A stretch of DNA of 16,070 nucleotides from UBA6522 sp036231525 (lineage in GTDB: Bacteria; Pseudomonadota; Gammaproteobacteria; Steroidobacterales; Rariloculaceae): positions 1-16,070 of the forward strand of contig JAZAGZ010000053.1 of assembly GCA_036231525.1 (NCBI GenBank), in the 5' to 3' direction. The translations under genes were made by a program, and so were the position numbers. The stretch's first letter is position 1; each line of letters begins with the position of its first letter. Below the pieces are notes generated by a model. It was not told the DNA's origin and searched no databases. It saw only the letters and a program-made list of their open reading frames with translations. Positions 7,415 to 15,032 of this stretch are shown piece by piece.

Positions 7415-8428
7415 ATGATGGAAAAAAATCAGATGAGTAAGAAAACCTTAAATTTTATTTTTGCTGGATTGATCATTACTGCAATGGATGCATCTACTGC
7501 CCATCATTCTATATTCCCATTTGATCAGAGCACCTTTATCGAACTAGACGGAGTGGTATCGGAAATGCTCTGGAGAAACCCGCATGTTCGAATCAAGATG
7601 CGGATTCAAAACAACGTCGGTGAAGAGGAAGAGTGGGAGCTTGAGGGAGACTCTGCAAACGCTACGGCAAGAAGAGGACTAACACGAGATTCCATTAGTG
7701 CAGGCAATCGAATCCGGGTTGCCGGACATCCTTCAAATCGTGGTCTCAGAGAGATTTTGCTTACAAATATTCTCATGCCGAATGGTGAGGAGTATTTGGC
7801 AACAGAACGCCCACGTCCATGGAGATGGACGGAGGGACGAGCAGGTGCAACATTACCTGATACGAGTGCAGGACCTAGTATTTTCCATGTCTGGAGTTTT
7901 GAGGCACTCCATCGGGTGGAAGAACCGTTTGTATTTACTCCCGCAGCGCAAGCCGCAAGAGCGGCCTGGGATCCATTTACCGATATGCTCGCACTTCGCT
8001 GCATAGCGCCAGGAATGCCGAACGCCATGCATAGTCCATACCCAATCGAATTCATTGATGAGGGAACCCAGATTCGCCTGAGAATAGAAATGTGGGAAGC
8101 CACCCGATTGATTGATATGGTATCTGAACAAATTCCGGAAGATGCCCCCTCCAGCTCACTCGGTTACGCCATAGGTCGTTGGGAGGGTGAAACATTAGTG
8201 GTGGAAACTGCAAATATTGACGATCCATACCTTGATGATGCGGGTACGCCGATGAGTGAAGAAGTGCGAGTAGTAGAACGATTTACGCTCAGCGAAGATG
8301 GCACTCGCCTTGACTATGAAGTCACGGTCACTGATCCACCGAACCTCGCTGAACCCGGAATTGAGTATGCTGCCTGGCGGTGGGTACCAGGTATAGAAAT
8401 CAGCCCCTATGAGTGCATCCCGGAGTGA
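7415..8428 (+). CDS. Secreted DUF6152-like protein of unknown function
   Basis: A 337-residue protein with a Sec-type signal ending near D-A-S-T-A before H30-H31-S. The N-terminal part (AHHSIFPFDQ, then L-D-G-V-V-S-E-M-L-W-R-N-P-H-V) matches the DUF6152 type, a small periplasmic beta-rich domain common in marine and soil Proteobacteria. The C-terminal half has the recurring block G-R-W-E-G-E-T-L-V-V-E-T (254-265) found in many secreted hypothetical proteins that have such a domain. Cys196 and Cys334 could form a disulfide. Start choice is open: ATG at 7415, 7418 or 7433 are all in frame and none has a clear ribosome site. It sits 39 bases before the DUF2877 gene, so it could be read through into the ureide operon, but nothing in its sequence ties it to that pathway. 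Confidence 0.8.
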   Translation: MMEKNQMSKKTLNFIFAGLIITAMDASTAHHSIFPFDQSTFIELDGVVSEMLWRNPHVRIKMRIQNNVGEEEEWELEGDSANATARRGLTRDSISAGNRIRVAGHPSNRGLREILLTNILMPNGEEYLATERPRPWRWTEGRAGATLPDTSAGPSIFHVWSFEALHRVEEPFVFTPAAQAARAAWDPFTDMLALRCIAPGMPNAMHSPYPIEFIDEGTQIRLRIEMWEATRLIDMVSEQIPEDAPSSSLGYAIGRWEGETLVVETANIDDPYLDDAGTPMSEEVRVVERFTLSEDGTRLDYEVTVTDPPNLAEPGIEYAAWRWVPGIEISPYECIPE

Positions 8429-8467
8429 ATGAGTTTATAACCATAAAACACCGCTTCTGGTTGACCT

Positions 8468-9322
8468 ATGTTGGATAGCACCTGTACGGCAAGTTCCTGG
8501 TTACAAGCAATCGTTAATGGTCCTCTCCGTCCGCTAAAACAGATCGGTGGTCACACTGGATACTATGGGTACTTCTCGGTGGCAGACTCATATCGAATAC
8601 TTGCGCTGGAAGCACCTGGTGGACTTGAACTACCAATCGGCATCACTGTGCCTAAGAAAATTATTAACGACGCCCTCCAATCGCATCGCACTACCATAGG
8701 GTGTGGTCGGTTAGTTACCCGTGGTGGTTTTACACGCGTCACGGCTAACCGTGACGATCAACTCCGCCTGGAGATAACATATGAACAGGCCAAAATTGCT
8801 GCCCAGAGAATGACACATGAACTCAATTCGATTGGCCTTCCGAACGAACCTCAGGTGGTACACGATGCCGTAGCCACTTTTGGGGCGCTGTTACTTGGCG
8901 ACTCGTCTACCCGCCTGGAAAACGCCGCTCATAACCTTATAGGTCTTGGGCTTGGATCAACCCCCTCAGGAGATGATGTCATCTCCGGCACTGCAGCAAC
9001 ACTATCAGCTATATCACAATCCTCTAGTGATCTTTCTACTGAGTGCTACCGCATAGTTGATGTACTGAAGAAAGTGATCCTCCATTCTCACACCAAAACC
9101 ACATCTCTGTCTGTTGAACTCATGTCATGCGCGGTTAATGGGTATGCTCCACAATGCCTTCGACGCTACGTTAACTTCGCCCTAAACGGCGGTGATATCG
9201 GCGAGGCAACTTCAAAACTTTGCGCTGTGGGGCACAACTCCGGCTATTTCCTCGCAACAGGTGTCACTCTCGCACTGAGAGCTATCTCAAAACAATATAA
9301 GCAGGAAGCTTCTCATGCTTAA
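8468..9322 (+). CDS. allH-like: DUF2877 protein, AllH/YlbF-like subunit of an acyl-urea carbamoyltransferase
   Basis: A 284-residue cytoplasmic protein of the DUF2877 family, to which E. coli YlbF (AllH) belongs. The key block is GLGSTPSGDD at 161-170, followed by TKTTSLSVELM at 209-219 and GHNSGYFLATGV at 255-266. E. coli AllF, AllG and AllH have been reported to act together as oxamate carbamoyltransferase in anaerobic allantoin use. Length is close to that of the E. coli protein. Its last eight bases overlap the start of the FdrA-like gene (ATGCTTAA), and FdrA's ribosome site AGGAA lies inside this gene, so translation is coupled. The start ATG has no strong ribosome site. Subunit role is inferred from the neighbours; the substrate need not be oxamate here. 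Confidence 0.88.
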   Translation: MLDSTCTASSWLQAIVNGPLRPLKQIGGHTGYYGYFSVADSYRILALEAPGGLELPIGITVPKKIINDALQSHRTTIGCGRLVTRGGFTRVTANRDDQLRLEITYEQAKIAAQRMTHELNSIGLPNEPQVVHDAVATFGALLLGDSSTRLENAAHNLIGLGLGSTPSGDDVISGTAATLSAISQSSSDLSTECYRIVDVLKKVILHSHTKTTSLSVELMSCAVNGYAPQCLRRYVNFALNGGDIGEATSKLCAVGHNSGYFLATGVTLALRAISKQYKQEASHA

Positions 9323-10808
9323 ACACCTTGAACTGCGTCGTGATGTGTACTACGACTCAGTTGTTCTTTTCCAAGCAAGTAGTCAACTGCGAGAACTCGA
9401 TGGAATAGATGAATGCCTTGTAGCCATGGCGACGGAACTCAATATCAGGCTCCTGCATGATCTTGGGTTCAAATCTGAGGACACTGACGACACCTCCACC
9501 TCAGATCTCATCATTGCTGTTCAAGGGGAATCGCAGGAAATTATCGGCCGTGCCATTCAGGTACTGGACTCTAATCTGGAGTCACAAGCTACCCCCCGTT
9601 CAGAACCCGATAGTACTCAAATCCATCGTTCCCTAGGCAGGGCAGTTCGTGCGGCTAACGCCAATCTAGCGATCATCTCGCTTCCCGGCCCCCACGTTGC
9701 TCCCGAAGCAGCTGACGCGCTACGTGAAGGTACAAACGTTATGATTTTTTCTGATGGTGTATCAATCAAAGAGGAACAAAAGCTCAAAGCACTTGCCACC
9801 TCTCATGATCTGCTCGTGATGGGCCCGGACTGTGGAACTGCGCAACTAAGTGGTGTTGGGTTGGGTTTTTGTAATGACTTAAGCCCCGGGCAGGTCAGCA
9901 TCGTAGCCGCATCGGGAACCGGTGCTCAGCACCTGAGCTGCCTGCTTGACGCTAACGGTATCGGTATCAGCAGCATCATTGGCGTAGGGGGGCGCGATAT
10001 GAGCGACGAGATAGGAGGCTCATCCACGCTTCAAGCTCTACGCATACTTGACAGTGACACCTCCACGGCCCACATCGCCCTTATATCCAAGCCTCCCGGT
10101 AAAAAGACCGTGCGTCGCATCAATAAGATCATCAAGTCGCTTGATACACCTGTCACTATTGGTCTTATAGGCGACCCGGGGGTTGACCTGACGAAAGTGG
10201 CAAGAGAAATAGCCACCACCCAAAACTTACCGTTCCGGAAACCCCGTTTAAAACTGTCCGGGGCACCCGCTACTGGCGGGCAACTAATTGGTCTGTTCAG
10301 TGGGGGCACGCTTGCTAGCGAAGCAGCTCAAATTATCACTGACACCGCGGGGCCAATTGCTGGAATAGACACTTTTGAGATCCCAACTCCCCAAGCCATC
10401 GCGGACCGCAAAGATAACGTAATACTTGATCTTGGAGATGATCGGATGACTATGGGCAGACCCCACCCCATGATTGATGGAACGCTGAGGTGCAAGATCA
10501 TCAAGGAGTTGACACTAAAACCTGCACCGCGCCTATTACTCTTCGACATTATCTTGGGATTTGGTTCCAACCCCGACCCGGCCGGTGAAATTGCGAATGC
10601 CTTGGATGGTTTCTTACGATCACATTCGAAAGCCAGAGCCATCGCCTCGGTAGTGGGCACCTCTCGCGATCCTCAAGGACTTGACCAGCAGTGGCAAACA
10701 CTCACTGCTCTTGGCTGTGACGTTTACGAATCAAACGCCGAAGCCGCCTCGGCTATCGCACTAGATCTTTTAACAAATAATGGTAAGTCTGAGAGTACCC
10801 ATGCCTAA
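9315..10808 (+). CDS. fdrA: FdrA/AllF-like subunit, succinyl-CoA-synthetase-like fold
   Basis: A 497-residue homologue of E. coli FdrA (AllF), whose two halves resemble succinyl-CoA synthetase subunits. Distinctive blocks: VMGPDCGTA at 168-176, AASGTG at 198-203 (nucleotide/CoA-type glycine loop), GVGGRDMS at 223-230, FSGGTLASEA at 328-337 and MGRPHPMID at 380-388. The E. coli protein is about 555 residues, so this one is somewhat short but contains all these motifs. FdrA was once called an acyl-CoA synthetase; with AllG and AllH it forms the unit linked to carbamoyl transfer between phosphate and oxamate. Start ATG at 9315 has AGGAA upstream. Both ends of this gene overlap its neighbours by eight bases in the same way. 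Together with the downstream ring-opening amidohydrolase this suggests that an N-carbamoyl amide other than oxalurate is the substrate (inference). Confidence 0.92.
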   Translation: MLKHLELRRDVYYDSVVLFQASSQLRELDGIDECLVAMATELNIRLLHDLGFKSEDTDDTSTSDLIIAVQGESQEIIGRAIQVLDSNLESQATPRSEPDSTQIHRSLGRAVRAANANLAIISLPGPHVAPEAADALREGTNVMIFSDGVSIKEEQKLKALATSHDLLVMGPDCGTAQLSGVGLGFCNDLSPGQVSIVAASGTGAQHLSCLLDANGIGISSIIGVGGRDMSDEIGGSSTLQALRILDSDTSTAHIALISKPPGKKTVRRINKIIKSLDTPVTIGLIGDPGVDLTKVAREIATTQNLPFRKPRLKLSGAPATGGQLIGLFSGGTLASEAAQIITDTAGPIAGIDTFEIPTPQAIADRKDNVILDLGDDRMTMGRPHPMIDGTLRCKIIKELTLKPAPRLLLFDIILGFGSNPDPAGEIANALDGFLRSHSKARAIASVVGTSRDPQGLDQQWQTLTALGCDVYESNAEAASAIALDLLTNNGKSESTHA

Positions 10809-12216
10809 TAGTCTCGTTTCTAGTGAGCTACGCATAGCGACGGCGGGCATCGATCCAATTGATGATGCGCTCATCAATCAGTCTTCTATCCCAACAACCA
10901 CTCAGTGGAATTTACCGTCTGATCCTTCCCTGGCCCCAATTCTCTCAACAATCGCCCTGAGCGACGCAGTGACAAGCGCAAATGAGAAAGCGTTGGCTTG
11001 CCTCACTTCTGCTCGACCACACCTCATCGGTATCGATACTGCAGCAAATGCAGTAGGTCTTGAGAAAGGAACATTCCTCCATGCGGGACCGCCCATCGAG
11101 TGGGAGAGGACTTCTGGACCACTGCGTGGTGCACTCATTGGAGCAGCACTATTAGAGAATCCGGATGAAACTCCCGAGGGGGCTATTCGTCTCTTTGAGA
11201 ATGGCAAGTTCAAAATTGAACCATGCCACCACCGCGGCGCTGTCGGCCCAATGGCTGGCGTCATAAGCCGTTCAATGCCGATGTTCGTAATTGAGGACTC
11301 TATCACCGACCGTAGGGCGTACTGCACACTTAATGAGGGCCTCGGCAAAGTACTCCGCTTCGGTGCCTACTCGAAGGAAGTCATCGATCGTCTAAAGTGG
11401 ATTGAGAAAGTCCTTGCCCCAATCATGCATGAAACCATCAACACTGGTGATCCGATCGAACTGTATACGATAGTAAGTGAAGCACTTCAAATGGGTGATG
11501 AATGTCACAATCGCAACCGTGCTGGTACTTCTCTGTTCCTCCGGGCGATTGGATCAAATCTAATCAAATTGAAACGTCCGTCATCGGATCTCGCTGCCTG
11601 CTTTAGCTTTATTACAAGCAATGATCATTTCTTTCTTAATTTGATGATGCCAGCCGGCAAGTTGGCTGCCGACTCAGCGCGAGATATCCCCGGTTCTACG
11701 ATTGTCGTCGCAATGGCCCGTAACGGCACCGACTTTGGAATCCAATTAAGTGGAACCGGAGATGAGTGGTTTACTGGTCCTTGCGCCGTTCCAAAAGGTC
11801 TGTTGTTCCCCGGGTATGGACCCGAAGATGCTAATCCCGACCTCGGTGATTCAACTATTGCCGAAACCGTCGGAGTCGGTGGCTTTGCCATGGCTGCTGC
11901 ACCAGCAATCGTCAAATTCGTAGGCGGTACTAGTGATCTTGCCCTTGCTAGCACCCGAGCAATGTATGACATCACAGTTGGTGAGCACCCTCTCTTTAGG
12001 CTTCCTCCGCTTAACTTTCGGGGAACCCCAGTGGGGATCGATGCAGCGCTAGTATGCCGAACACGCCAAGTACCTTTCGTGAATACCGGGATCGCTGGCA
12101 AACAAGCCGGAGTTGGTCAGGTTGGTGCAGGCCTTGTAGAACCTCCTATTAAGTGTTTTAACGACGCACTTAGACATTATGGCGAAGTTAGCAAGGACTG
12201 GTTCAGTTCCCATTAA
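10801..12216 (+). CDS. allG-like: DUF1116 protein, AllG/YlbE-like subunit
   Basis: A 471-residue DUF1116 family protein, homologous to E. coli YlbE (AllG), the third component of the oxamate carbamoyltransferase set. Conserved blocks: AGPPIEW at 95-101, G-P-L-R-G-A at 106-111, MGDECHNRN at 231-239, M-M-P-A-G-K at 282-287, ETVGVGGFAMAAAPA at 355-369 and GVGQVGAG at 437-444. I choose the ATG at 10801, which overlaps the FdrA stop by eight bases (ATGCCTAA), the same arrangement as the preceding junction. A longer in-frame start at 10780 has no ribosome site. The three overlapping genes in the order H-F-G suggest equal production of complex subunits. Catalytic residues are not assigned for this family as far as I know. 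Confidence 0.9.
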   Translation: MPNSLVSSELRIATAGIDPIDDALINQSSIPTTTQWNLPSDPSLAPILSTIALSDAVTSANEKALACLTSARPHLIGIDTAANAVGLEKGTFLHAGPPIEWERTSGPLRGALIGAALLENPDETPEGAIRLFENGKFKIEPCHHRGAVGPMAGVISRSMPMFVIEDSITDRRAYCTLNEGLGKVLRFGAYSKEVIDRLKWIEKVLAPIMHETINTGDPIELYTIVSEALQMGDECHNRNRAGTSLFLRAIGSNLIKLKRPSSDLAACFSFITSNDHFFLNLMMPAGKLAADSARDIPGSTIVVAMARNGTDFGIQLSGTGDEWFTGPCAVPKGLLFPGYGPEDANPDLGDSTIAETVGVGGFAMAAAPAIVKFVGGTSDLALASTRAMYDITVGEHPLFRLPPLNFRGTPVGIDAALVCRTRQVPFVNTGIAGKQAGVGQVGAGLVEPPIKCFNDALRHYGEVSKDWFSSH

Positions 12217-12257
12217 AGTACATGACACGATGCTCAACAAATCTATCGGACAACCAA

Positions 12258-12284
12258 CAATACGCTCAGCATGTATGAGCATTG
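12258..12284. repeat. Imperfect inverted repeat, possible operator
   Basis: Left arm CAAT-AC-GCTCA and right arm TGAGC-ATTG pair over nine bases with a two-base bulge and a seven-base loop. No T-run follows, which argues against an intrinsic terminator and leaves an operator or RNA structure as options. Confidence 0.45.
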
Positions 12285-12336
12285 GACGTCACTACATATT
12301 AAACCTTTCAGTGAAAACAAAATTTTTAATTGATGC

Positions 12337-12363
12337 TTGCAGCGCACTAGTGATGGATATAAT
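12337..12363 (+). promoter_or_regulatory. Candidate sigma70-type promoter for amidohydrolase/permease
   Basis: TTGCAG at 12337-12342 and a consensus TATAAT at 12358-12363 are separated by 15 bases, shorter than the usual 17. The -10 lies 46 bases before the GTG start of the amidohydrolase. The palindrome at 12258-12284 lies upstream. Confidence 0.4.
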
Positions 12364-12408
12364 TAACCCCTCAACCTACAACCTAAATACAAGTGGGAGA
12401 ATAAATAC

Positions 12409-13503
12409 GTGGCCGTCGAAGTAGCTAAGATAGAAATCAAAACCGTAAATGATGCATCGGGACTTTCAGAGCGAATCAATGCGAAACAAATGAAAGCTGA
12501 TGACATCGTTGCAATTATTGGAAAAACAGAGGGCAACGGGGGAGTAAATGACTTTACCCGTATTCTTGCTGATCAAGCCTTTCGCGATGTTCTTATGAAA
12601 CACGGTGCACGCAGCGAAGATGAGGTCAAGCAAATTCCAATGGTCTGGTCAGGTGGTTGCGATGGCGTAATCACGCCGCACGCTAATGTATTTGCTCGCA
12701 ATAGGAAAACCGGATCTGCAGATAAGTCGCGCCTTTCAATTGGCGTAGCCATGAGCCCCAAAATTCTTCCCGAAGATGTTGGTCGTCTTGCGATGCTTGA
12801 GAAAGTTGCTGAGGGCGTTAAAGAAGCGATGAAAGATGCCGGTGTGGATAACCCCGAAGATGTGCATTATGTGCAGACAAAAACCCCCCTCTTGACTATT
12901 GATTCAATCGCCGCCGCTGAAAGCCGCGGTCAAAATGTTGCCTGCGAGGTTCATGATTCGATGGGCGTCTCAAATGGAACCGCGGGACTTGGTATCGCCA
13001 TCGCACTCGGTGAGGTTACCACTGCAAAAGCCGAGGATATTTGTAAAAACCTTGATCTGTATTCCTCTGTCGCTTCTTGCTCCTCGGGTGTAGAACTAGA
13101 TGCCGCACAAATTGTTCTAATGGGTAATCGCAACGGCGCCGGTGGACGCTATCGCATTGGCCACGCCGTTATGAAAGACGCGCTACATATCGAGGCAATT
13201 TACGACGCGATCCGTAGCGCAGGGCTCGACTTGCCTGAACGGGCTCGTGCTGAGGATCTCGATGGTAGGGTTATCAGTTGTTTCATGAAATGCGAGGCAG
13301 ATCGCAGCGGTCGCCTACGCGGGCGACGACAAATTATGCTTGACGATTCGGATGTAAATCATCATCGCCATGCTAAAGCAGCAGTGGGTGGAGTTGCGGC
13401 TACCGCGCTCGGTGACCCAGCAGTCTTTGTTTCGGTTGATGCTATGCACCAGGGACCACAAGGCGGGGGGCCAGTAATCGCTATCGTTGACCTCGGGGAA
13501 TGA
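12409..13503 (+). CDS. Ring-opening amidohydrolase (barbiturase/cyanuric acid hydrolase family)
   Basis: A 364-residue cytoplasmic enzyme of the AtzD/barbiturase family, which hydrolyses one amide bond of cyclic ureides: barbiturate to ureidomalonate, or cyanuric acid to carboxybiuret. The three repeated domains each keep their Ser/Lys pair: K39 in GKTEGNGG with S81 in WSGGCDG, K158 in TKTPLLT with S226 in SSGVELD, and K294 in MKCEAD with S342 in SVDAMHQGPQGGGP. The form K-T-P-L-L-T, where I recall cyanuric acid hydrolases having K-C-P-L-L-T, and the overall similarity to Rhodococcus barbiturase point to the barbiturase side, but this is from memory. The start is a GTG at 12409 with GGGAG nine bases upstream. 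It is followed after 18 bases by a nucleobase permease. Its position next to AllFGH-like genes suggests that its acyclic product is their substrate. Confidence 0.92.
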   Translation: MAVEVAKIEIKTVNDASGLSERINAKQMKADDIVAIIGKTEGNGGVNDFTRILADQAFRDVLMKHGARSEDEVKQIPMVWSGGCDGVITPHANVFARNRKTGSADKSRLSIGVAMSPKILPEDVGRLAMLEKVAEGVKEAMKDAGVDNPEDVHYVQTKTPLLTIDSIAAAESRGQNVACEVHDSMGVSNGTAGLGIAIALGEVTTAKAEDICKNLDLYSSVASCSSGVELDAAQIVLMGNRNGAGGRYRIGHAVMKDALHIEAIYDAIRSAGLDLPERARAEDLDGRVISCFMKCEADRSGRLRGRRQIMLDDSDVNHHRHAKAAVGGVAATALGDPAVFVSVDAMHQGPQGGGPVIAIVDLGE

Positions 13504-13521
13504 TGTAAGGAGCCGCTACAT

Positions 13522-14919
13522 ATGGCTACTAAATCGATAGGGACACCAGAACAGCTTCGCGACCCAAATTATTCGCCACCGCTTACTAAAGCGATCCCAC
13601 TTGGTATCCAGCACGTTCTGGCGATGTTTGTCTCAAACATAACCCCCGCAATTATTGTAGCCGGTGTAGCAGGTTTCGGTTTTGGATCAAATTCGCCTGA
13701 CTTTCCGGAATTGCTGTACATGGTTCAAATGGCGATGCTGTTTGCCGGTCTTACCACTCTACTGCAAACAATTACATTTGGCCCTATAGGGGCTGCCTTA
13801 CCTATCGTGCAGGGGACATCTTTTGCATTTATACCAATCATGATCCCGCTAGCAGCAGGAAAGGGAGTTGATGGCCTTGCCGCGATATTTACTGGGGTTT
13901 TTATCGGCGGACTGTTCCATACCTTCCTCGGTATATTTGTTCGCAAGATACGCTTTGCCCTACCACCGCTCGTAACCGGGCTAGTCATCATGATGATTGG
14001 TCTCTCGCTAATCAGAGTTGGTGTGCAATATGCCGCAGGTGGCCCTGAATCCATGGGCACGACGGAATACGGTTCACTCCTAAACTGGTCGACTGCACTA
14101 CTCGTGATTTTTGTAACTCTTGGCCTCAAATTCTTTGGCCGCGGCATGCTTAGCGTATCAGCGGTGCTGATTGGTATTCTCGCTGGTTATGCCTACGCGA
14201 TACTGATAGGCATACTGCCAATAAGTACCATTGCCGCATCCTGGAATAACGCAGCCGCATTTGCTCTACCGCAACCTTTCAAATACGGGTTCGAATTCTC
14301 AGCTGCCGCAATCATTGGTTTCACACTCATGGTTTTCGTTTCAGCAATCGAGACAGTAGGTGATGTGTCAGCCACAACTAAAAGCGGTGCCGGTCGTGAG
14401 GCAACTGACAGAGAGATCCAGGGTGCGACCTACGCCGACGGCCTAGGCTCCACTATTGCCGCGATTTTCGGTGCCATGTCCAACACTTCTTTGAGCCAGA
14501 ATGTAGGCCTTATTGCCATGACCGGCATCATGAGTCGCCAGGTCGTAACGATTGGAGCTCTGTTTTTGATCACTTGTGGCCTGATTCCAAAAGTTGGGGG
14601 CTTAATCGGCTCCATGCCGATTGAAGTCTTGGGTGGTGGGGTAATCGTGATGTTTGGCATGGTCGTTGCCGCCGGTGTCTCCATACTGAGCGACGTAAAC
14701 TGGAACCGTCGCAATATGGTGATTTTTGCTATTGCTCTATCAATAGGCCTTGGACTGCAGTTGGAGCCGAGTGCGATAGCTTCCCTGCCTGACACGCCCC
14801 GCATCTTATTGGCCTCAGGCATGCTACCCGCAGCACTGATTGCCATCACCCTCAATCTGGCGCTACCCGCAGAACTTTCAGAGGAATCAGCAGAAGCTCT
14901 AAGCGATCATTTTGATTAA
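13522..14919 (+). CDS. NCS2-family nucleobase permease (xanthine/urate-like)
   Basis: A 465-residue inner-membrane transporter of the nucleobase-ascorbate/NCS2 family (usually 14 membrane segments, proton or sodium symport). It carries the helix-1 G-I-Q-H motif (H31), the helix-8 signature ETVGD at 277-281, and the NAT signature SQNVGLIAMTG at 325-335. Glu-Thr-x-Gly-Asp resembles xanthine and urate carriers; the uracil carrier UraA has Glu-His-x-Gly-Asp. A second typical feature is N-terminal N-x-x-P in the first helix (S38-N-I-T-P). The ATG has AGGAG eight bases upstream. Tight spacing to the ring-opening amidohydrolase suggests that it imports that enzyme's substrate, an oxidised pyrimidine or related cyclic ureide. 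The exact ligand cannot be read from sequence. Confidence 0.92.
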   Translation: MATKSIGTPEQLRDPNYSPPLTKAIPLGIQHVLAMFVSNITPAIIVAGVAGFGFGSNSPDFPELLYMVQMAMLFAGLTTLLQTITFGPIGAALPIVQGTSFAFIPIMIPLAAGKGVDGLAAIFTGVFIGGLFHTFLGIFVRKIRFALPPLVTGLVIMMIGLSLIRVGVQYAAGGPESMGTTEYGSLLNWSTALLVIFVTLGLKFFGRGMLSVSAVLIGILAGYAYAILIGILPISTIAASWNNAAAFALPQPFKYGFEFSAAAIIGFTLMVFVSAIETVGDVSATTKSGAGREATDREIQGATYADGLGSTIAAIFGAMSNTSLSQNVGLIAMTGIMSRQVVTIGALFLITCGLIPKVGGLIGSMPIEVLGGGVIVMFGMVVAAGVSILSDVNWNRRNMVIFAIALSIGLGLQLEPSAIASLPDTPRILLASGMLPAALIAITLNLALPAELSEESAEALSDHFD

Positions 14920-15032
14920 GATTAGCGGAGAGTACGCCATTCTATCCTCTTTCACTGATATACTTTTCACCTCGTCGCAAGTGTTAATCGACGGACTCAG
15001 CTTATGCAAAAGAAAGGAGCAGATGGATCCTG
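14920..15032 (+). other. Intergenic gap before the aldolase gene
   Basis: A 113-base gap. A short GCG/CGC inverted repeat just after the permease stop is too small for a terminator. A strong AGGAG at 15015-15019 lies 13 bases before the aldolase ATG, and a 7-codon frame (15023-15046) starts closer to it. No firm promoter was identified. Confidence 0.3.

Larger units (their letters stand above)
12217..12408 (+). promoter_or_regulatory. Intergenic region upstream of the ring-opening amidohydrolase
   Basis: A 192-base gap inside an otherwise compact gene block, holding the hairpin at 12258-12284, a perfect TATAAT at 12358-12363 and a ribosome site GTGGGAG before the GTG at 12409. It separates the carbamoyltransferase-like genes from the amidohydrolase and permease, so the latter may have their own promoter. 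A short open frame that crosses it shows no protein-like features. Confidence 0.45.

Noticed and set aside
12179..12424. 81-codon plus-strand open frame between AllG and the amidohydrolase
   Set aside because: It overlaps the ends of both genes, has no ribosome site and no protein-like pattern; the region is better read as regulatory.
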